A DNA stretch of 64,000 nt from Macropodus opercularis. Lineage: Eukaryota > Chordata > Actinopteri > Anabantiformes > Osphronemidae. The translations under genes were made by a program, and so were the position numbers. Under the pieces are notes generated by a model. It was not told where the DNA came from. It saw only the letters and a program-made list of their open reading frames with translations, and did not search any database. The stretch covers positions 806,001 to 870,000 of the forward strand of contig CM061109.1 in the NCBI GenBank assembly GCA_030770545.1, read 5' to 3'. Below, piece by piece: positions 23,701-38,700 of the stretch. Each line of letters begins with the position of its first letter. The first letter of the stretch is position 1.

Positions 23701-26700
23701 GTAAGAAATAAATATGTTGTTGGGATTTGATCATATTATCATGCACACATGCTGAATGTGCAAAGTATGTCCATAATAAGTATTAACAATACATTCAGGA
23801 AGCAATGAACACGCTGTCAGATAGATCAGGCCAGAGAAGCACGTCCTCGTCTTTTAGCAAAGCGCCTTGTAGCCCAGGCTGCTTGGACACATGCAGGAAC
23901 CTGGCACCGATGTTTCCTGTCTTTCTGTTCAGGTCCCCATCAATCAGCCATGAAAAGCAAACAACAACACGAGGGCTTTCTGGCAAACCTAAGGAAACAG
24001 GTCTGGTTTCTATAAACATTCCTCAGAGAGACATGAAGGCTTGATAAGAAGGGGAAAAAAGGAAAACAGCCTCCACCTTCCCACACACACAGGGCACATA
24101 CTTCACATAGCGTTCACATGGACACTCGTATAGAAACGCAGGGTGCTTTCACTGGATTTAACCCTGTTTCATGCCATGTCTCAACATTCACCATGAAACG
24201 TAAATCCTGTTGTACTCAGCCTGATACTCTTCTCCGCTACTGTAGCACCATCGCTCTTCAGCTAAAGGCTCCTCAAGAGCTTTATTACATTCAAGGTTCA
24301 CAAGAAAAGAGCAGCGAAGCCGTGAACGGGAGAGGCTCCGTCATTCTAGTGTCTCTGTTGAAGGTGTTTGACTGTGAGGGTGGGCACTGATCCGACTGAA
24401 GGCCAGATGGGGTGAAACGAGAACACGTCCATTCATTCATTCACTCACTTTGGTTGAGTGTCAGCTGTCTGGACGCACAACCACAGTGAACCTGGACAGG
24501 TAAGTGCATTTTAAGTGCCTGCGGATATGTTCCTCCGAGCCCGTGACAGCGGCTTCTCAAACGTGTCTGACCAGCTGCTAAGCAACAACCGTACGAGAAC
24601 CGTTAGACACAGTAGAAAAGGATGAAGCTTTTACTGTAACTCACTGGATTCTATTAATTATCCTAAGAGCCCAACTGTGGCTGAGCTGCTTTGGCACAGC
24701 TGCAGGTTACTTATGTTGATGGTGCTGCAGGTTTACAGTCTGCGCCAACAGAGGAAGACGGGCATCCGTGAAGCTGTGAGCACATCCCAGCTCTGCAGAG
24801 CTGCTGCGTGTTCGTCCCCGTTTTACCAGGACGCCCATCGGTTCAAACACAGTCTGTTCTGCATCAGTTCCAAAATGAAAAGGGAAGTGAGCCCTTTCAC
24901 AAGAGACAAGAGATGAAGCTCTGCCTGCAAGGACCCAAACACACACACGCACATTAAGGAAGGAGGCAGAACATTCATGGTGCATGGACGGCTGCTATCC
25001 CTGATCCCACACACTCACACACACACCTTGCTGCATGTGTGGTTGACTGTGGCCGCGGTTCCGCATCTTTAGCCCCCTAAAAGCTGGACAGCGGTTGAAT
25101 GGAGACAGTAATGATGAAAAATCTCTCCCAGCACCCGGGTCGGACACGGGCTCCCTGTCTGAGGAGGGATGACCCGGGAGCTGTCTGGGCAGGGCAGTGC
25201 ATGTGTGCGCTACCACTGGCCAGACTCTCAGGGAAACCAAACAACAATATACGTGTGTAGTGAAGTCCAAACACAAAGACCTACTTCTTTACATTGAGCC
25301 GAGGTAAAGAAACTGCATCCTGCAGAGAGTAGCTGTCAGCACATTGTACTGGCCTGTAATACTGTAAAGAAATGTTCTTTTTTTCACTCCACCTTCCTTT
25401 GTTCTCATTCACAGCAATTTGAAGAAAATTGCAAGCAACTGTAAGTCAGTGGAGAAATTCCCAAACTGCTGCCGGGCTTGTTTGGTGTGAAGCAACTTCA
25501 GGGACCTTCTATGAAACACTCTCCCTCTTTCACACATCTCAGTCTGCAGCACTTATCACATCACTTTCTAACACAAAGGCTCGTTGACAGTTGCTCTTTC
25601 ACACTGTCTACCCAGAAAGATGAAGCACGATGAAGCACAGACGCGCTCAGGGCAAAGGTTGTGTTGAAGGTAGGGAAGCTGAAACATGCGCCACCACCGT
25701 CATTCCGGCTACAGCCACCAACCACAGAGCACGGCAAGCCGACGAGGCCACACACAGACAGCGCTGCACGTCACACAAACGCACAGAAAGGCGCCTCCAA
25801 CGCACCGAACAAGGAGCTTACAGCACAAACGTTGCTGCCGTCCACCCCGTAAGCAGCTAGACGCAGCACTGACATATGACCCGTGTGTGTCTGAAACTCA
25901 CGCGTTCTGTCCTGCCACCGTACAGCACTAACGTACAGCACGGTCGCGTAAAGCTCCACAGCTGTGAGCACTTAAAGCCTTCTGCGTCTCCACAACGCCA
26001 GGGGTTTTCTGGGAAGAGTCCTCATTCCCTCCCCACACGCACAGAAACTCTCCTTACCTGAAAGACGGCGGTGGCCATCCTGCGCCTCTGCTCGTGTGCG
26101 TCTCTGTCCAGATGTGTCCTAGTGCTGCATTGTCCTTTCTCCCTCTATGAAGCAGAGCTACAGCTAAATCCACTCGTTGGAGTCGGGGGAGTGTACAAGT
26201 GTGTGTGTCAGATGAAGTGAGAGAGACAGGGAAGCGTTTGTGTGCCTTTCACAGAGCGAGGTACAGTAATGGGTCTGGCTCTTCTCTCTCTCCTGCTCCA
26301 AGCAAAAAAACGCATTCAAATGTCTGCGGAGTCTTTATGAGAGTGGGGAGAAGTGTCGTCGAAGGCTAATCTGAACAGCCACAACTGGAAACGGCGCAGT
26401 GCAGCACCGAGAGCTGAACTAGCAGGCGAAGTCTGGCTCCAGGCTACAGCTACTTCCCTCCCGTCCGCTGCCTTGCCTCTCTCCTCCCCTCGACTTCACT
26501 CCATTTACAGCCTCCTCCCAAATGGAAAGGGGGGCACATGAGTAACAAGGAGAAAAAATACTGAAGTGAGTTTCCCAGGGAGATCAGGAAGGACGGGACA
26601 TGAGCTGTGGACAGAAAGGCTCAGGTCTTTTCTTTCTGGACGTCTATTTCCCACACACACACACACACACACACATAGTTGTTCGTCACATGCTCGTTCT

Positions 26701-29700
26701 TCATTCTCTCCTTGTTATCAGCATCTCAAGTTACAGGTTAAATATGAGTCCACCCCCGTCCCATCATACACCCACCTTTTCTCTTTCCCTCTCGCTCTGC
26801 GTCTACACACACACACACACACACACACCCACACACACACACACACACACACACAGCCACTGTACAGCTGCAACGAGCAGAAAAAGTCCCATGAATGAAT
26901 CCATTGATTCAGGCAGATACACACTCATCAGTCCCCAGCTCTGCCTGCGTGTCCGTCAACTCACTGTGTCACATCACGTGACGCTAAGAGACGAGACGAG
27001 ACTCCGGACGACAAGCCGTGAACCATAACACAAACACGCAGACGTAAGGAGCTTGTTTCTGCCATTGGTTGGAACAATCACATCATGTGGCCTGTGATGA
27101 TTACAAAGCTGCTCTGGTACTTGCAACCGAATGCCTGGTGGATGACAATCACCATGGTTTCAGCTGAGAGCTTAGACCTTGTGGATGAAGCGCTTCGGTC
27201 CAAGTTCACAGCAGCTCAGAGCAGGACAGGAACCTGTCAAGATCCTGCTGAGGAAGGAGACACAGGAGAAACTGGACATGACTGACAGCATGGTAGCAGC
27301 CAACGCTAGTAGCCAACGGCTAAACGACAACAACAACTTGTGCAGGATGTATGACAACTGGGATTGGCTCCAACAAACGCACAGAAGAAAAGGAGACAAC
27401 CAGCGCCTCAGTTCACCTGCATCATTTTATGCAGTGTCTGGATAAGTAATAATACTTACTATAAATAACCATGTAAATAAATACTGCCATTGTTTTAGTG
27501 CCACAAATGAGCTGGGTGCAATATTTCTATGACATGACTTACAAAGAAAGATAAAATATTCCTACGTCAGTGTAACAACAACCTCTTCATTGATGATTAA
27601 AGCGCTTTAAAGGCTCGTTTCCACATCCACACGTCACTGCAGCTACAGAAGCAGGTATTACATCAAACATCTTCTGTTATCTAGTATCTGACGCACTGTA
27701 ACCTACAGTTAAAGCTGCTGGTTGACAGATAAATCAGCCTGTAACTACTGGGGTCATCTCCATCGTTTTCATGGATCTTAGCTCTTGTTCAGGGTAACTA
27801 ATAATTATATTCAGTCACGGTTGCTCTACAAATGTCAAGCAAAGACATCACTGCTGTTACAGTGTGTAACTAAACTCAATTCTACCTGTTGTTGTCTTCT
27901 ACAAGTTTATACAATTTGCCCGGTTTTGGCCGAGGGCAAAAGAATGAAAACCTAATGATACCTTTCTTTAGAATTAGCAGAAGTTGAGAAAAGATGTGAC
28001 TCTTGGGATTCATTTCATCATAAAGCTGTGTTAGCAGCTAAAAGGCGCCAGAGCGGACCTCGGAGAAAAGCCTGGACACTGGACCTGCACAATTCAGTCC
28101 AATTGATTTTCTAATGTTTGAACCTGCTGTTGAACTGAATCAGAGAGTTGAAGCGTTAACTGTTAGCAGTGCTGAGCATCGGAGGAAGATTCACGGCCGT
28201 CGTGTCACTACAGCGGGCGCTCGCACGTGAAGTCACCGTCTCATCCACTGGTGCTGTACCTGCAGCGCAGACGCTGTTCTTCCAGTAAGCCTGGCGCCGG
28301 AATGCGTCTCCACAGCCCCGGCTGTTATCCAGTAGCAGACAAAGAGACATTACCCAAGAATGTTGGGCACAAATTTGTGGCACATTAATTATTTACAGTA
28401 TGTCTCTACACGGAAAGAATGGACACAGTCTTTGATGTCGGAGGTAATTACACGGAGGCAGCTCTAAGAGCAACACCTTGAGCTGGAGCTGTGCTCGGTG
28501 AGCGTTATTTAATACACTATTAATGACAAGGGCAGGAAGGAAGGAACAGGCTACCATGCGCTTCAAGGTAGCCAAACAACACGGCGGTTTATGTGAGACA
28601 CGAGAGTTCATTGAAGGGACTAAACGTACGTGTGGGAAGTGGGAATCCCCGGTTTTGTTGGTGTGTGTTTGGCCATGAGGGAATGAGTTTCTAACAGGCC
28701 TGTGTGTGAAATGCAGCACAGCAGCATGACAGCACTTCTCCTTCAGTTAAAACATGAAAGTCATGGGCCGTGCTCACAGCTAACTAGGTTTAGTTGGTCT
28801 GGTCTATTTCCTGTGTGGTGGACACCAGGCACCTTCATTGCTTAAGGCCACGGATCATGAGTTTCATTAGGCGCCTCGTTTAATGATGCTTATTCAGGTA
28901 ATCAGGAGACCGAACAAGGCAACAACAAGCTGTGTTGTGAAAGGAAGAACAAACTGAAATGAAGGACCAGCTTTGAATCACAGAAATGACACGAGAGGGA
29001 AAGACGCCGTCAGGGTGAGGTCAAGTTTCACGACACTGACTCAGGCTTTCCCAACAAGCCGCGTCCCCCCACCCAACGCCCAGACCGTAACACGGACTGG
29101 TCTACTGGGAGGAAAGGACGAGGCAGCAGAAGCTCTCACTGTGAAGCAGGCGTGGATGGAACGGTCTGCATCAAAAGCTGAGCTGGACAACGTGAAGAAG
29201 ATGAGCAGAAAACCAAGCAGACTCAGGCTAAAGCTTAGCAACTAGTTGAACCTTGACTGTCGTTTCCTTTATGCAATCACGTGTTTTCCTCATGCACTTA
29301 AGCCATTTGTTGACATTCTTTCCAGCTATTCTCCATTACTCCACCACGTTGAGCCTGGGCGTTCCTGTTTGTTTGCTCTGTATCTATGCACGTCTCTACC
29401 AGGCAGTTGCTCAATAAATGGCTATAATCCACTGGTCCTTGTGTAACCAGAGGAGCCGAGGAGCTAATTTATTCACGTTTTATCTCTAGAATAAAACTGC
29501 TGTCAGCTCACCCACAGAACATCATCATCCAACTCGGAGGCATCACCTCGACACAAGCCTTTTGTTTGAGTCTGATGCTTTCAACCACACGCATAAAACC
29601 GATCCAGCACTAATTTAGCTCTGTGCCAAAAAGGCAACTGATATGTAAAGTGTTTGCTCCAACTTTATCACGTCTGTCTTGTCTTTTTAGTATTTACAGC

Positions 29701-32700
29701 TTGTTGCTCTGCCCCCAAGTGGCCAAACAATCCATCTTCTATGCAGATCAGATCCGAGCGTGTAGACGAAGCAGCTCAGTCCCTGCATTTAGACTCACTG
29801 AATTATTTTTAACCACATTATATAAAAGCAATTGAAAATCCTTCATTCCAGATCCACTAAGTGCTTTCAAATTAGAGGCCATATGATTTATGCTGCGCTT
29901 AAGTTGATGTCATGTTATAAGGAGGAGCAGAGCGGCGAGCATGTGCTCTGCCCTGTCAGGGCTTCGCTGGCTCAGAAAGGGCTCACGTACCGTTACCGTG
30001 GCAACCCCCCAATAATACGCCTGTTGTCTCATTACTCTTTTTTACTCAATCTCTCTCTCCGATGTGACTTTTTCGTGGCGTTTTGTATATTTTCTTAACG
30101 GCGTCCCTGCAGGAGCACGACTGGACGGAGCAGGAGGAAGCCCAACACCAGCTATTTAGGGTCAGGTAACCAGGTAACACCTCCTGCCCTCACAGTACAT
30201 GGCCAGTCTGCGGAACCTGAAGGGAGTCAGTGGAACAGAGGATGCGGTTTACGGTGTGTCATGAAACCATCCACTCTCCACTGACTGGCCAGACGTTCCA
30301 GGTACTGTACGTGTGTGTCCAGCTTCTCTGTGCTACACAACACACTGCACAACATACATCTCAATACTCAGCTGAATAGCTTTGGGGGTTTGGATAGATC
30401 CAGTAATGTTTACACATTTAAGCTCTATGTGCTGATCACACATCAGCATCACCAACAGGAGCTGCGTGAGCTGGTAAGGACCGACTCCACCAGGCCCCAT
30501 AGGTCTCCAACTCAAACATGTTGAGTTCAGTGAAAGGAGCTAAAGAGGTGACAAACAAGAAACGTGTGATAACACAAGAAGAAGAAACACGTTTTACTCC
30601 ACACTCACATTCAGAAGCAGGGAACTTCTTCACTCTGCTTCACCTCTGAACTCATTAATGCTGGAACAGGAGTTTCCTTCTGAAAACACACTTGACAGGC
30701 CTTGAAGGACCAGTGAAATCCTAGAGATCCCACTCTGCGTTGTCCCACACGTAAAAACTCCTGCTAAAGAAACTAACCCAACACGGACGCTGGGTTAGTA
30801 GATGACTGAGCTACGCGTGACCTGCATCCCAACAACGGACCCAGTTCACCTACAGTCTACAGCCCCTGAATCCCCAGCGGTGCTGTCTAGTTGTTGGTCT
30901 CCTCCTCATGAGATATACTCTACCCAGTGCTGCATGAGTCCTGAGCTTCCACTGAAGCCAGGAAGAAGGAACACCTGCCCCTCAGGGCAGCTCTCAGGAC
31001 CCGTGGCCCCAGATGGGCCTTCAACAAGGCTGCGTCTCCAGGAGAAGGAACAGAACAGCCTGAGAACCTGCTCATTCCTTACACGGACGGATCTTTGGAA
31101 ACTACAACACGACGTCTACTAGAACTATACAACAGAACAATACACTGTTGAAAGAGGATGAACCAGCACAGGAGGAGCAGCATCAGTGTCTCCACTTAGA
31201 AGACAACGACGTCCACATGGACAGAGCAGGTGATCTGAACGCTACAGACGTAGCCCCTCTCTCTACAGCTGGAGGCTCAGACACGACCTGCCTCCATCCA
31301 CCAGGCTGCCCCGTCAACGACGGAGGAAGGTCCAGGTTCACCACGAAGGACACCGACGACCCTGTAGCGGTGGAGGAGGAGTCACGGTGGCTCTCACCTA
31401 CTCACTACCTCAGCCCTCTACTCACAACGAGCCCGTTCTCTACAGGTGCGAGGAGAAACCTCAGTAAATAAAAATCTGTGGTGTGAAGCAACCTCCCTCA
31501 GACTGAAGACGCTTCCTGGACAGATGGAGAAACGTTTCTACCAAACAGAAGAATCCAGTTGCCACGACTCCACTTCCAGACACCTTCACCCTGATGAGGA
31601 GAATCTCCACAGACATAAGTAGTTGGAGGTTTTACTTTTCCTTAATGCTTTCACAGCAATACGCTGGGAAAGTCCCAGACATCCGTCCACCTTCCCCTCC
31701 AGGAGCTGGTTTGAGCAGATGCGACAGAGTCAGGACGGTAGGGAGGGAAAGGTGCATCATATGGAGCACAGACGTATGAGGCCTCTCGTTTTAATCTTCC
31801 TTCCTGTCTAACCTCACTGTTATGATGTAAACCATTTGTCACAGGCTTGGCCTCCAGCCGTCCTCCTCCTCCTCCTCCTCCTCCTCGTCTTGTGTTCTGT
31901 TCCCTGGGCTGTCTGCGCGTTAATCAGCCTGCCTGGGATCGGTGCTGCCCGCTGGGTGTCTCCAGCACCACCACAGCTCCAGTCAAGATGCAGCCACCTC
32001 GTCGTGAGCTGCTTCGTGAACAGCTCTATAGATCCACATCCTGCGTCAGAGCTCGTTTGTTGTTGGACTGTCCTCGTGTCGAGCGACACTGGTCGGAGGA
32101 GCTGTTCGGTTTTGACATTTCTCTTGTTGCAGCCACCGGTTGTTACGTCTGATCGCTACCATTAACGCATCCACTACCATCTGGGGATTCTGTGCTGCTT
32201 CCCTACGCAGCATAAATAGTCACATACTGTAAACAGATCTGACCATTTGCTGCCTGATGACAGATTAAATATGAGCCACGTATCCCAGACGTATTAGTGG
32301 ATTGTGCACAGTTAACTCACACCGTGCAGAAAGATCCAGTTGTTTCTGGTTTTGGAATAAGAAGCCGCTTTGCATAAAGTTCTGGTGTTGCAGAGATGAC
32401 TGCGTCCGATAGGGATCGTGCTCGATCCTGTCACAGTCACTCCCTTGTTTTTCATCTCGGCCTTTTTAGCTAATTGCTTCCTGCCAAAGCTATGACATTT
32501 TCGGTTGAAATGTTTAGAAAAGGAAATGCTGCTGTGATTTTTGGAGGTGGAAAGTTTCACTTTTGTATATATAGACACAGGGAGTCTGCTCTGGCCTTTA
32601 ACATCTCCTCCCTCTGATCTGACCAGTCTGACCTCCGGCTTCCTGAAACTCAAACGTTATCTACAGACATGTAGACAGTAGTGAACACTTTCATTCATCA

Positions 32701-35700
32701 AGCTTTGTTCTTCAGTACAGCAACATCTGAAGCATTAGACATTCGTAGCCCTGAGCACCAAATATTATTTTCGTGATGGTTCGTACTGATACTGAAACAG
32801 ACGACGCCTTATTTATCTGCTCTTGTTAACCTCTAGCAGTCGATGGGAGCAAAGAAAACATCTGGGGACAAACTATTCAAGGAAAACCAACATCGCTTTC
32901 TCAAACTGTCGCTGCCATCATAAACGTCCTCTAAGCCACACGGAAGGTTTACGTGAAATAGATTTTTAACACAATTATTACAGTTTGTGACGTACACGTG
33001 GTGTAAATGAACCTCGTCCACTAAATATTTGGTTGATGACGTCATTTGTTTTTTTTTCTATAGTCTTTGTTACACGTGTTTGTTATGATGTTTTATTTTC
33101 ACTTTTGTTTGTTTGCTTAGTTAGAAAATTGTATTAGTCTAAACTAAAAAAACACCTAGAGCAAAAATTAAAGCAAAAAATCCAAATGACATCATCTGGA
33201 GAGGTTTGAGTGAGAGATGCTGACACGTAAGGTAGAGTGAAAGTTAACGGGAAGCATCAAATGTTTTATCATGTGTTGAGGACACATGTTGCTTGTCGGC
33301 CTCTGGAACAGTGGCATTAATTCATACAATCGTCCAAATCTGCTAACACAAGATTCAAGGATTCAAGGATTCAAGGATGCTGTGGGGCTATTGTGTCTGA
33401 TAGGTCACACGCCGAGTGGGGCAGTGTTTGTTCTGCACGCCTGGCATTTCCTGCAGGTTGGAGAGGGAGAGGGCAGCCACTCACTAATGGAAGCCAGATG
33501 AAGGGGTGCGAGTCCTACTGGGCAGCCCCACGTGGCAGCTGCTGTATCTGTAAACACGACTCAACGTTCCCTCTGCTACATCAGTCCACTCGGTTTCCCT
33601 CCAACTTTCTTCTATGTCTTCTTCGTCTTTCCAAAACAACACGAATCAGGACACGGCCCCGTCCAAAGGTCTTTATTTTTAGACACAAGAGCGACCTCCA
33701 AGATGCAGTTGGGCCAATCTAAACACATTCTGGTACAAGGAGCACTTGTTTAGACATTCTTAAGATTTTTTGCAGCACATAAACTCCACTCAACATCTGT
33801 GGACACACACACACACACACACTCCTGAACAATAGCCAACTCAATCAAAATATAGTATTTCCTCCTGATAAGCGCACATGAATTTTAAAAGGAAAATACA
33901 GCCCAGTCTCTCACACTTTCACATCCAACTGAACTAAAAAATATTCACAAGAATCTTTTGAATGTGGTCTTTTTATTGTATTTATTTCATCTTTGAAAGG
34001 TTTATGACTTACCTTGACTTCACATTTCTTGTGGCAAGATATTCGACACACTAGAGAAAACACAAAAGGAGAAAATTAGATTCGCAGTTCATCTGAATCT
34101 CCAAAACACTGAGGGACAGCCAAACAGTTTGGTCTAGTATGAATCACTGCGCTGAGTATTTGTCTAAGAGGTATGAAAAAGTAAGAGGTTTATTCAAATT
34201 CCTCAGTGTTTGCTCTGTGGTCAAAGTCAAACATCATCTGCTGTTGGCAGGATACAACTGGCCAGTGAGTCGTCAGGACGTTGGCTTCTTACATTTTAAA
34301 TACAGTCTGAACAACGCCAGCAAATGTTTGTGTGGCCCTCTCTTGTGAAACTGCTCTGATGAATGACAGCTCTGCAGCTCGGCAGCTGCTTATCAGTAAC
34401 ATAATCAAAACTCAAGTGCGTGAGAAAGAAAGTACAGTAAGTTCCCTTCTCCTTTCTACAGCACCTTCCTTTCAGTTCAGCTGATAACTGAACAGCTTTT
34501 GATGTCCAGCCTCTCTCTAAGACAGTGTGTGTCTGAGTGTCAACTCACGGCGTGTAGCTCGCCTTCATGAATACAGAACCAAACTTACTAGAACATGAAT
34601 GCTATTGTTGAAACACACAGAGGGATCGAACCGGCGTCACCTGGGTGGAAGTGCAGCCTGCTGAGATTCTGTCAGACCCACGGCCACGTCAAGTCGGCTA
34701 CGATACTGAGTAACAGCCCCCAGGCCACAGGAAAGACTTGAGCAACGCAGCGAAGAACTCAGCGGACAGTCTCGCTCTGAGACGTCCGATCTGTCAGCGA
34801 GGACCGAAGAAGAGTTTCCGATGAGACACCTTCAGGAGGACCAGCTGCCCCTGAACAGCACCTCTGGGACGATCAGGACCTACAGTACTAATGCTCTCCA
34901 CAGGCAGCAGGTCACGTCATCACAACCCTGTCACATCACCAAACTCAAACAAAGACACACAAAACCTCAACAAGCCTGCTCTGCACACTCTCATTGGGTC
35001 TACGAATAAGGGTCAGTGGAGAAACTGCACCTGGACCAGCGGCTCATAAAGAGTCGGGACGGAGACTGAAAACACGGCTCAGCGCTTTCCAAATAAAGAG
35101 CAGACTGCCTGTCGGAGCCTGACGTAATGAGTGAGTCCTCCTGTCTCCAGACACATTCTTTAAGCAAAGTGTAATATCTGTTGTGATTACCTGTTAGGTC
35201 ACTGATATGCAGGCTGGGAGTTATTCTGGATTATGTCATCAGCCACATGTTTTCTAGCCTAGCGTCGTTTTTCATTCCTCAGATATGCTCAGGCCTTCAC
35301 ACAGCTCTTCCACTCACACTGCAGTGTTTTATTACCTTCTCAGTCTAATCAACAGATATAAAAACGAAAAGTGAGAGTCAACCTTGTCAGACGCCGGCTG
35401 ATGACTTCACTGGGTTAACTTCAGCGTCTGAGGACCTGCACCGGTCGAGGACTAGATGTACGACTGTCAACAGGATTGGAATCGTTCATATTATTATAGT
35501 TCTCCCGTACGTTTTTGCTCTTTTTACACGATTCTTTCACTCAATTGTAGAGACGCTCGTCTACTTGCTAACCACGTACATGGCAAAACCGAAAGACTGA
35601 GGCATTTTGCTGTATCTGCGTCGGAGCATCGGGACCGAGCGGTTGCTTTAACGTCCCACTCACAGGGTAAAACCAAGACACACTGAGTGTTTTCAACAAC

Positions 35701-38700
35701 AATTTTCATGAAATTCACAGAAGTCTTAGTCCACATAATGTTGTTCTCTACAAGCATCGACTGTGTCACGCGTCCATTTACTGCAGGTGATCAAGATGCA
35801 GCTACGTTTCATTTGACGGACTCGTAAATCACTTTATGAATATCACAGCTTAAGTCAGCGGGTGTACATAAAAGATCTGTAGTCATTTCTACTCCACTCA
35901 CAGACAAGTAGACATGAAAATGTGTCATTATCCTGATGGTTCAGTAGTGAAACGCTTCCTTTGTGAGCCTGCTGTGTAATTACATCATGGAGGCTGTAGG
36001 TTCTATTTCAGCACTACAGTATATATCTATAAATACATGTGCTACACGCCGTCTAGCTGCACATTTGAAAGTCAGTTTGGCTTCTTAATTAGAGGCCTTC
36101 AGCCACGGGTGGCACCGTTAAATCCCACTGATACGAGTTCCCAGGGTCCATCTGAAAGGTGTCCTGCGTCTACGGTCAGTGACATGTCAGCAGAGACGCT
36201 GAACAGTCCAAACCTTCGACACGCTGCAGTAGCTTGACAGTCTACCGACACTGGCACAGCATTGTTTTGCATTGTGTCCTCCCACCGCACACAATATTTC
36301 CACACCATGATAATAAAATGCTACAATACGCCTTAAGGATGTCCTTAAGACCTGAGAGAGAAGAATGAGTTTATAACAGAGAAATGTGCTAAACTACTGT
36401 GACCAGTTACATTGAAATGAAGAGGATGAGATGAGATGAGAAAGACAGAAAGTCCAGTCAGCTCAGGATGTTTTCTCCAAAGTGACCCCAGGGTAAGAAG
36501 CTGCTCTGCAAACACCACAATAACATTTCAGAAATAATAACAGTGACGGGGATGATTTTCCAGTAATGCGATAGCGCTTGATACTTTCTGCTGATAATAC
36601 TCCAACTCCACTATTTTTACACTAGTGCCGTGCTGTTTGCTTGACAAGCTTTCGAGCCACGTGTCTGTCTTTCAGGACGATGTCCAGAACCGTTCCCGGT
36701 GCGACGCTCCTGAGCCACATGGGAAGAAGCAGCAGGACTTCCATATCGGGTGTGAAAGCATCGAGCCCAGAAAGCTCGTGAGGCTTTACCTTGTTAGGAA
36801 GTCGGAGCTTTGGAGAATAAACAGAGCAGTAATGTTCCCGGTGGAGGGAAGGAAGACTGGAGGGAGGAAGTGATCAGGAGAGATGGGCAGTGGTAGGAGG
36901 CTGTTTGCTGGAACTGCCTCTACGCTACGTTATACAACATGGAGGGGAAGCGATAGAGGTGGGAGGGTGTGACCAGGGCCGACTTCCTTCCCCTCGTCCC
37001 GTGGAATGAGCGCGTACTCCCACGGGGCTGGGCTGGACCTCCTCAACATGAACACAATCAGAGGGCACGGCTGGAGAATTTCCTCCTCACCCCTCCCTTC
37101 ACTCTTACTTTCTCCATCCCTCCTCCCTCTCCTGTGCTCGGCGCAATCAGGGACACGTGAGCAGCAGCACGTGTCCGTCTGGGCCGCTAACGTCCGCCGC
37201 GTACGCGTGTGTTGACGCACATCTTAACATGTTCGCCAAACGTCTTTATGTGTGTCCTGAGTAGGAACGAGCACCTGATGAGAAACAACAACGCACAGTT
37301 GGTTTGGGTCTTTCCATACTGTAGGATTACGAGGCTCTGGGAACATGACAGAATATTGGCCGTTTAATCCTTGAATCTGTAAACAACCCTCCGACGTGCT
37401 TCCACAAGCCTCTGTCTGAGTGGGAACGAGCGGCTGCGTCCCAGCCGCTGTACCTGGAAACAGCCCTGCTGGCTCCAGGGACACGTGTCACGGAGCCAAA
37501 CCTCAGCGTCTGCTTTGTCTGTTGTCTGTTTGTGTGCTGTGTTTTGTTTTGCACTTTTTAAAATTGACACTGAGTTGTCACAATCCCTCATTTGACTCAT
37601 ACATGGGTGTCATCATTCAGCCACACTAAAATCCCTGCCAGTGTTGGGTTTCTGTGGGTGAAGCCCCACCTTCATCCAGCTGCTGAGGCTTTCAAATGGG
37701 ACATTCCCAAACACTGAATCCTGAGCAAGCGTTCCCATGGCTTGTGTGCGTACGTCTGTGTCATACGCTCCTTCGAGCGAAGCCTCGCGTTACATTACGC
37801 TGTGCTCTTACATCACGCTAGGTAATGGGCAGATGTTTGGGTAAACAGCTGTTTCAGTTTCATCTCTATGAGTCTGGAATCAGGAGGAAACAATCAGCAC
37901 AAGCTGACGACTGGACTTGGAATGGAAACACCGGAGGCTTACACCGGAGGTCAGCAGCACATGACGTTTGAGCAGATGGATCAGATGTTGCTACAAACAC
38001 AGGACTGTGCTGCCGCCTGGTGGCTCTAACTGGAGCTACAGTTAGTCGAGCTGTAAGGGCTTTGGGGGACTTCTGACCCACTGCGCACAGGGTTCGACCG
38101 CTCTCCCAGCTAACATCTACCTGGTTACACACAAAACAGGATCAGCAAATATTACCGTAACTATTGACATGGATGAGAAGTCCTAAAGTTTTAACCTTTA
38201 CCATGAAGCCGCTGCAACAATCAAAGCTCCAGAAAAGCTTCCACTGAAATGTTCTCTTTCACATCTGCCCTTTTCAATAGCAACAATAAAACCTTGTTAC
38301 TTGGTGAAACCATCGGGCATCTCTGTCATTCAGAATAATAATGTACGTCTTATTTGCTATTGGCCGGTGACATGTGCCCGTGTGCATCGATGCATTTAAC
38401 AGGAATGATCCTTTTTGTCGGCTGAAGTTACACTGGACTCATTTGCTGTACAGGGAATAAACCAGGGCTATAAGATGCTTTCTTATTCCCTGAGACACTG
38501 AGGCGTCCGCTGTCTGTGGGCACCTCAGGCCCATGAACCGTGGAGCCGTGGAGCCACGCTGGTGGCTGTGCACTTCCTGGTTCCCGTCACTTGTCTCCAC
38601 AGTTCAAACGAAGAAAGCAAACAATGAATCTCACATTTTCAGCTGCTGTGCTGTGGAGCCTGACAAACTATCTTTAGAAACTGAAGGAACACGGTTCTAA

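Larger units (their letters stand above)
20595..34012. other. 13.4-kb intron
   Basis: This intron separates two exons of the C1 domain. It contains the candidate first exon at 26058-26078, three CA arrays (26652-26675, 26805-26855 and 33803-33822), a CTC run, an 8-bp tandem repeat and the repeat-like block at about 31490-31617. Scattered ORFs up to about 150 codons show no recognisable protein. The region 27085-27445 has overlapping plus-strand open frames that I could not assign. Confidence 0.6.

Noticed and set aside
24440..24505. Consensus plus-strand donor CAG/GTAAGTG, hinting at an antisense transcript.
   Set aside because: No paired exon, promoter or open frame was found; single strong donors occur by chance in a window this size.
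26600..27028. 142-codon plus-strand frame with His-Thr repeats.
   Set aside because: It is produced by two (CA)n arrays with unrelated sequence between them.
34616..34690. tRNA B-box-like GGTTCGATCCC on the minus strand, possible tRNA-derived SINE or tRNA gene.
   Set aside because: No A box, no cloverleaf and no poly-A or target-site duplication was seen.
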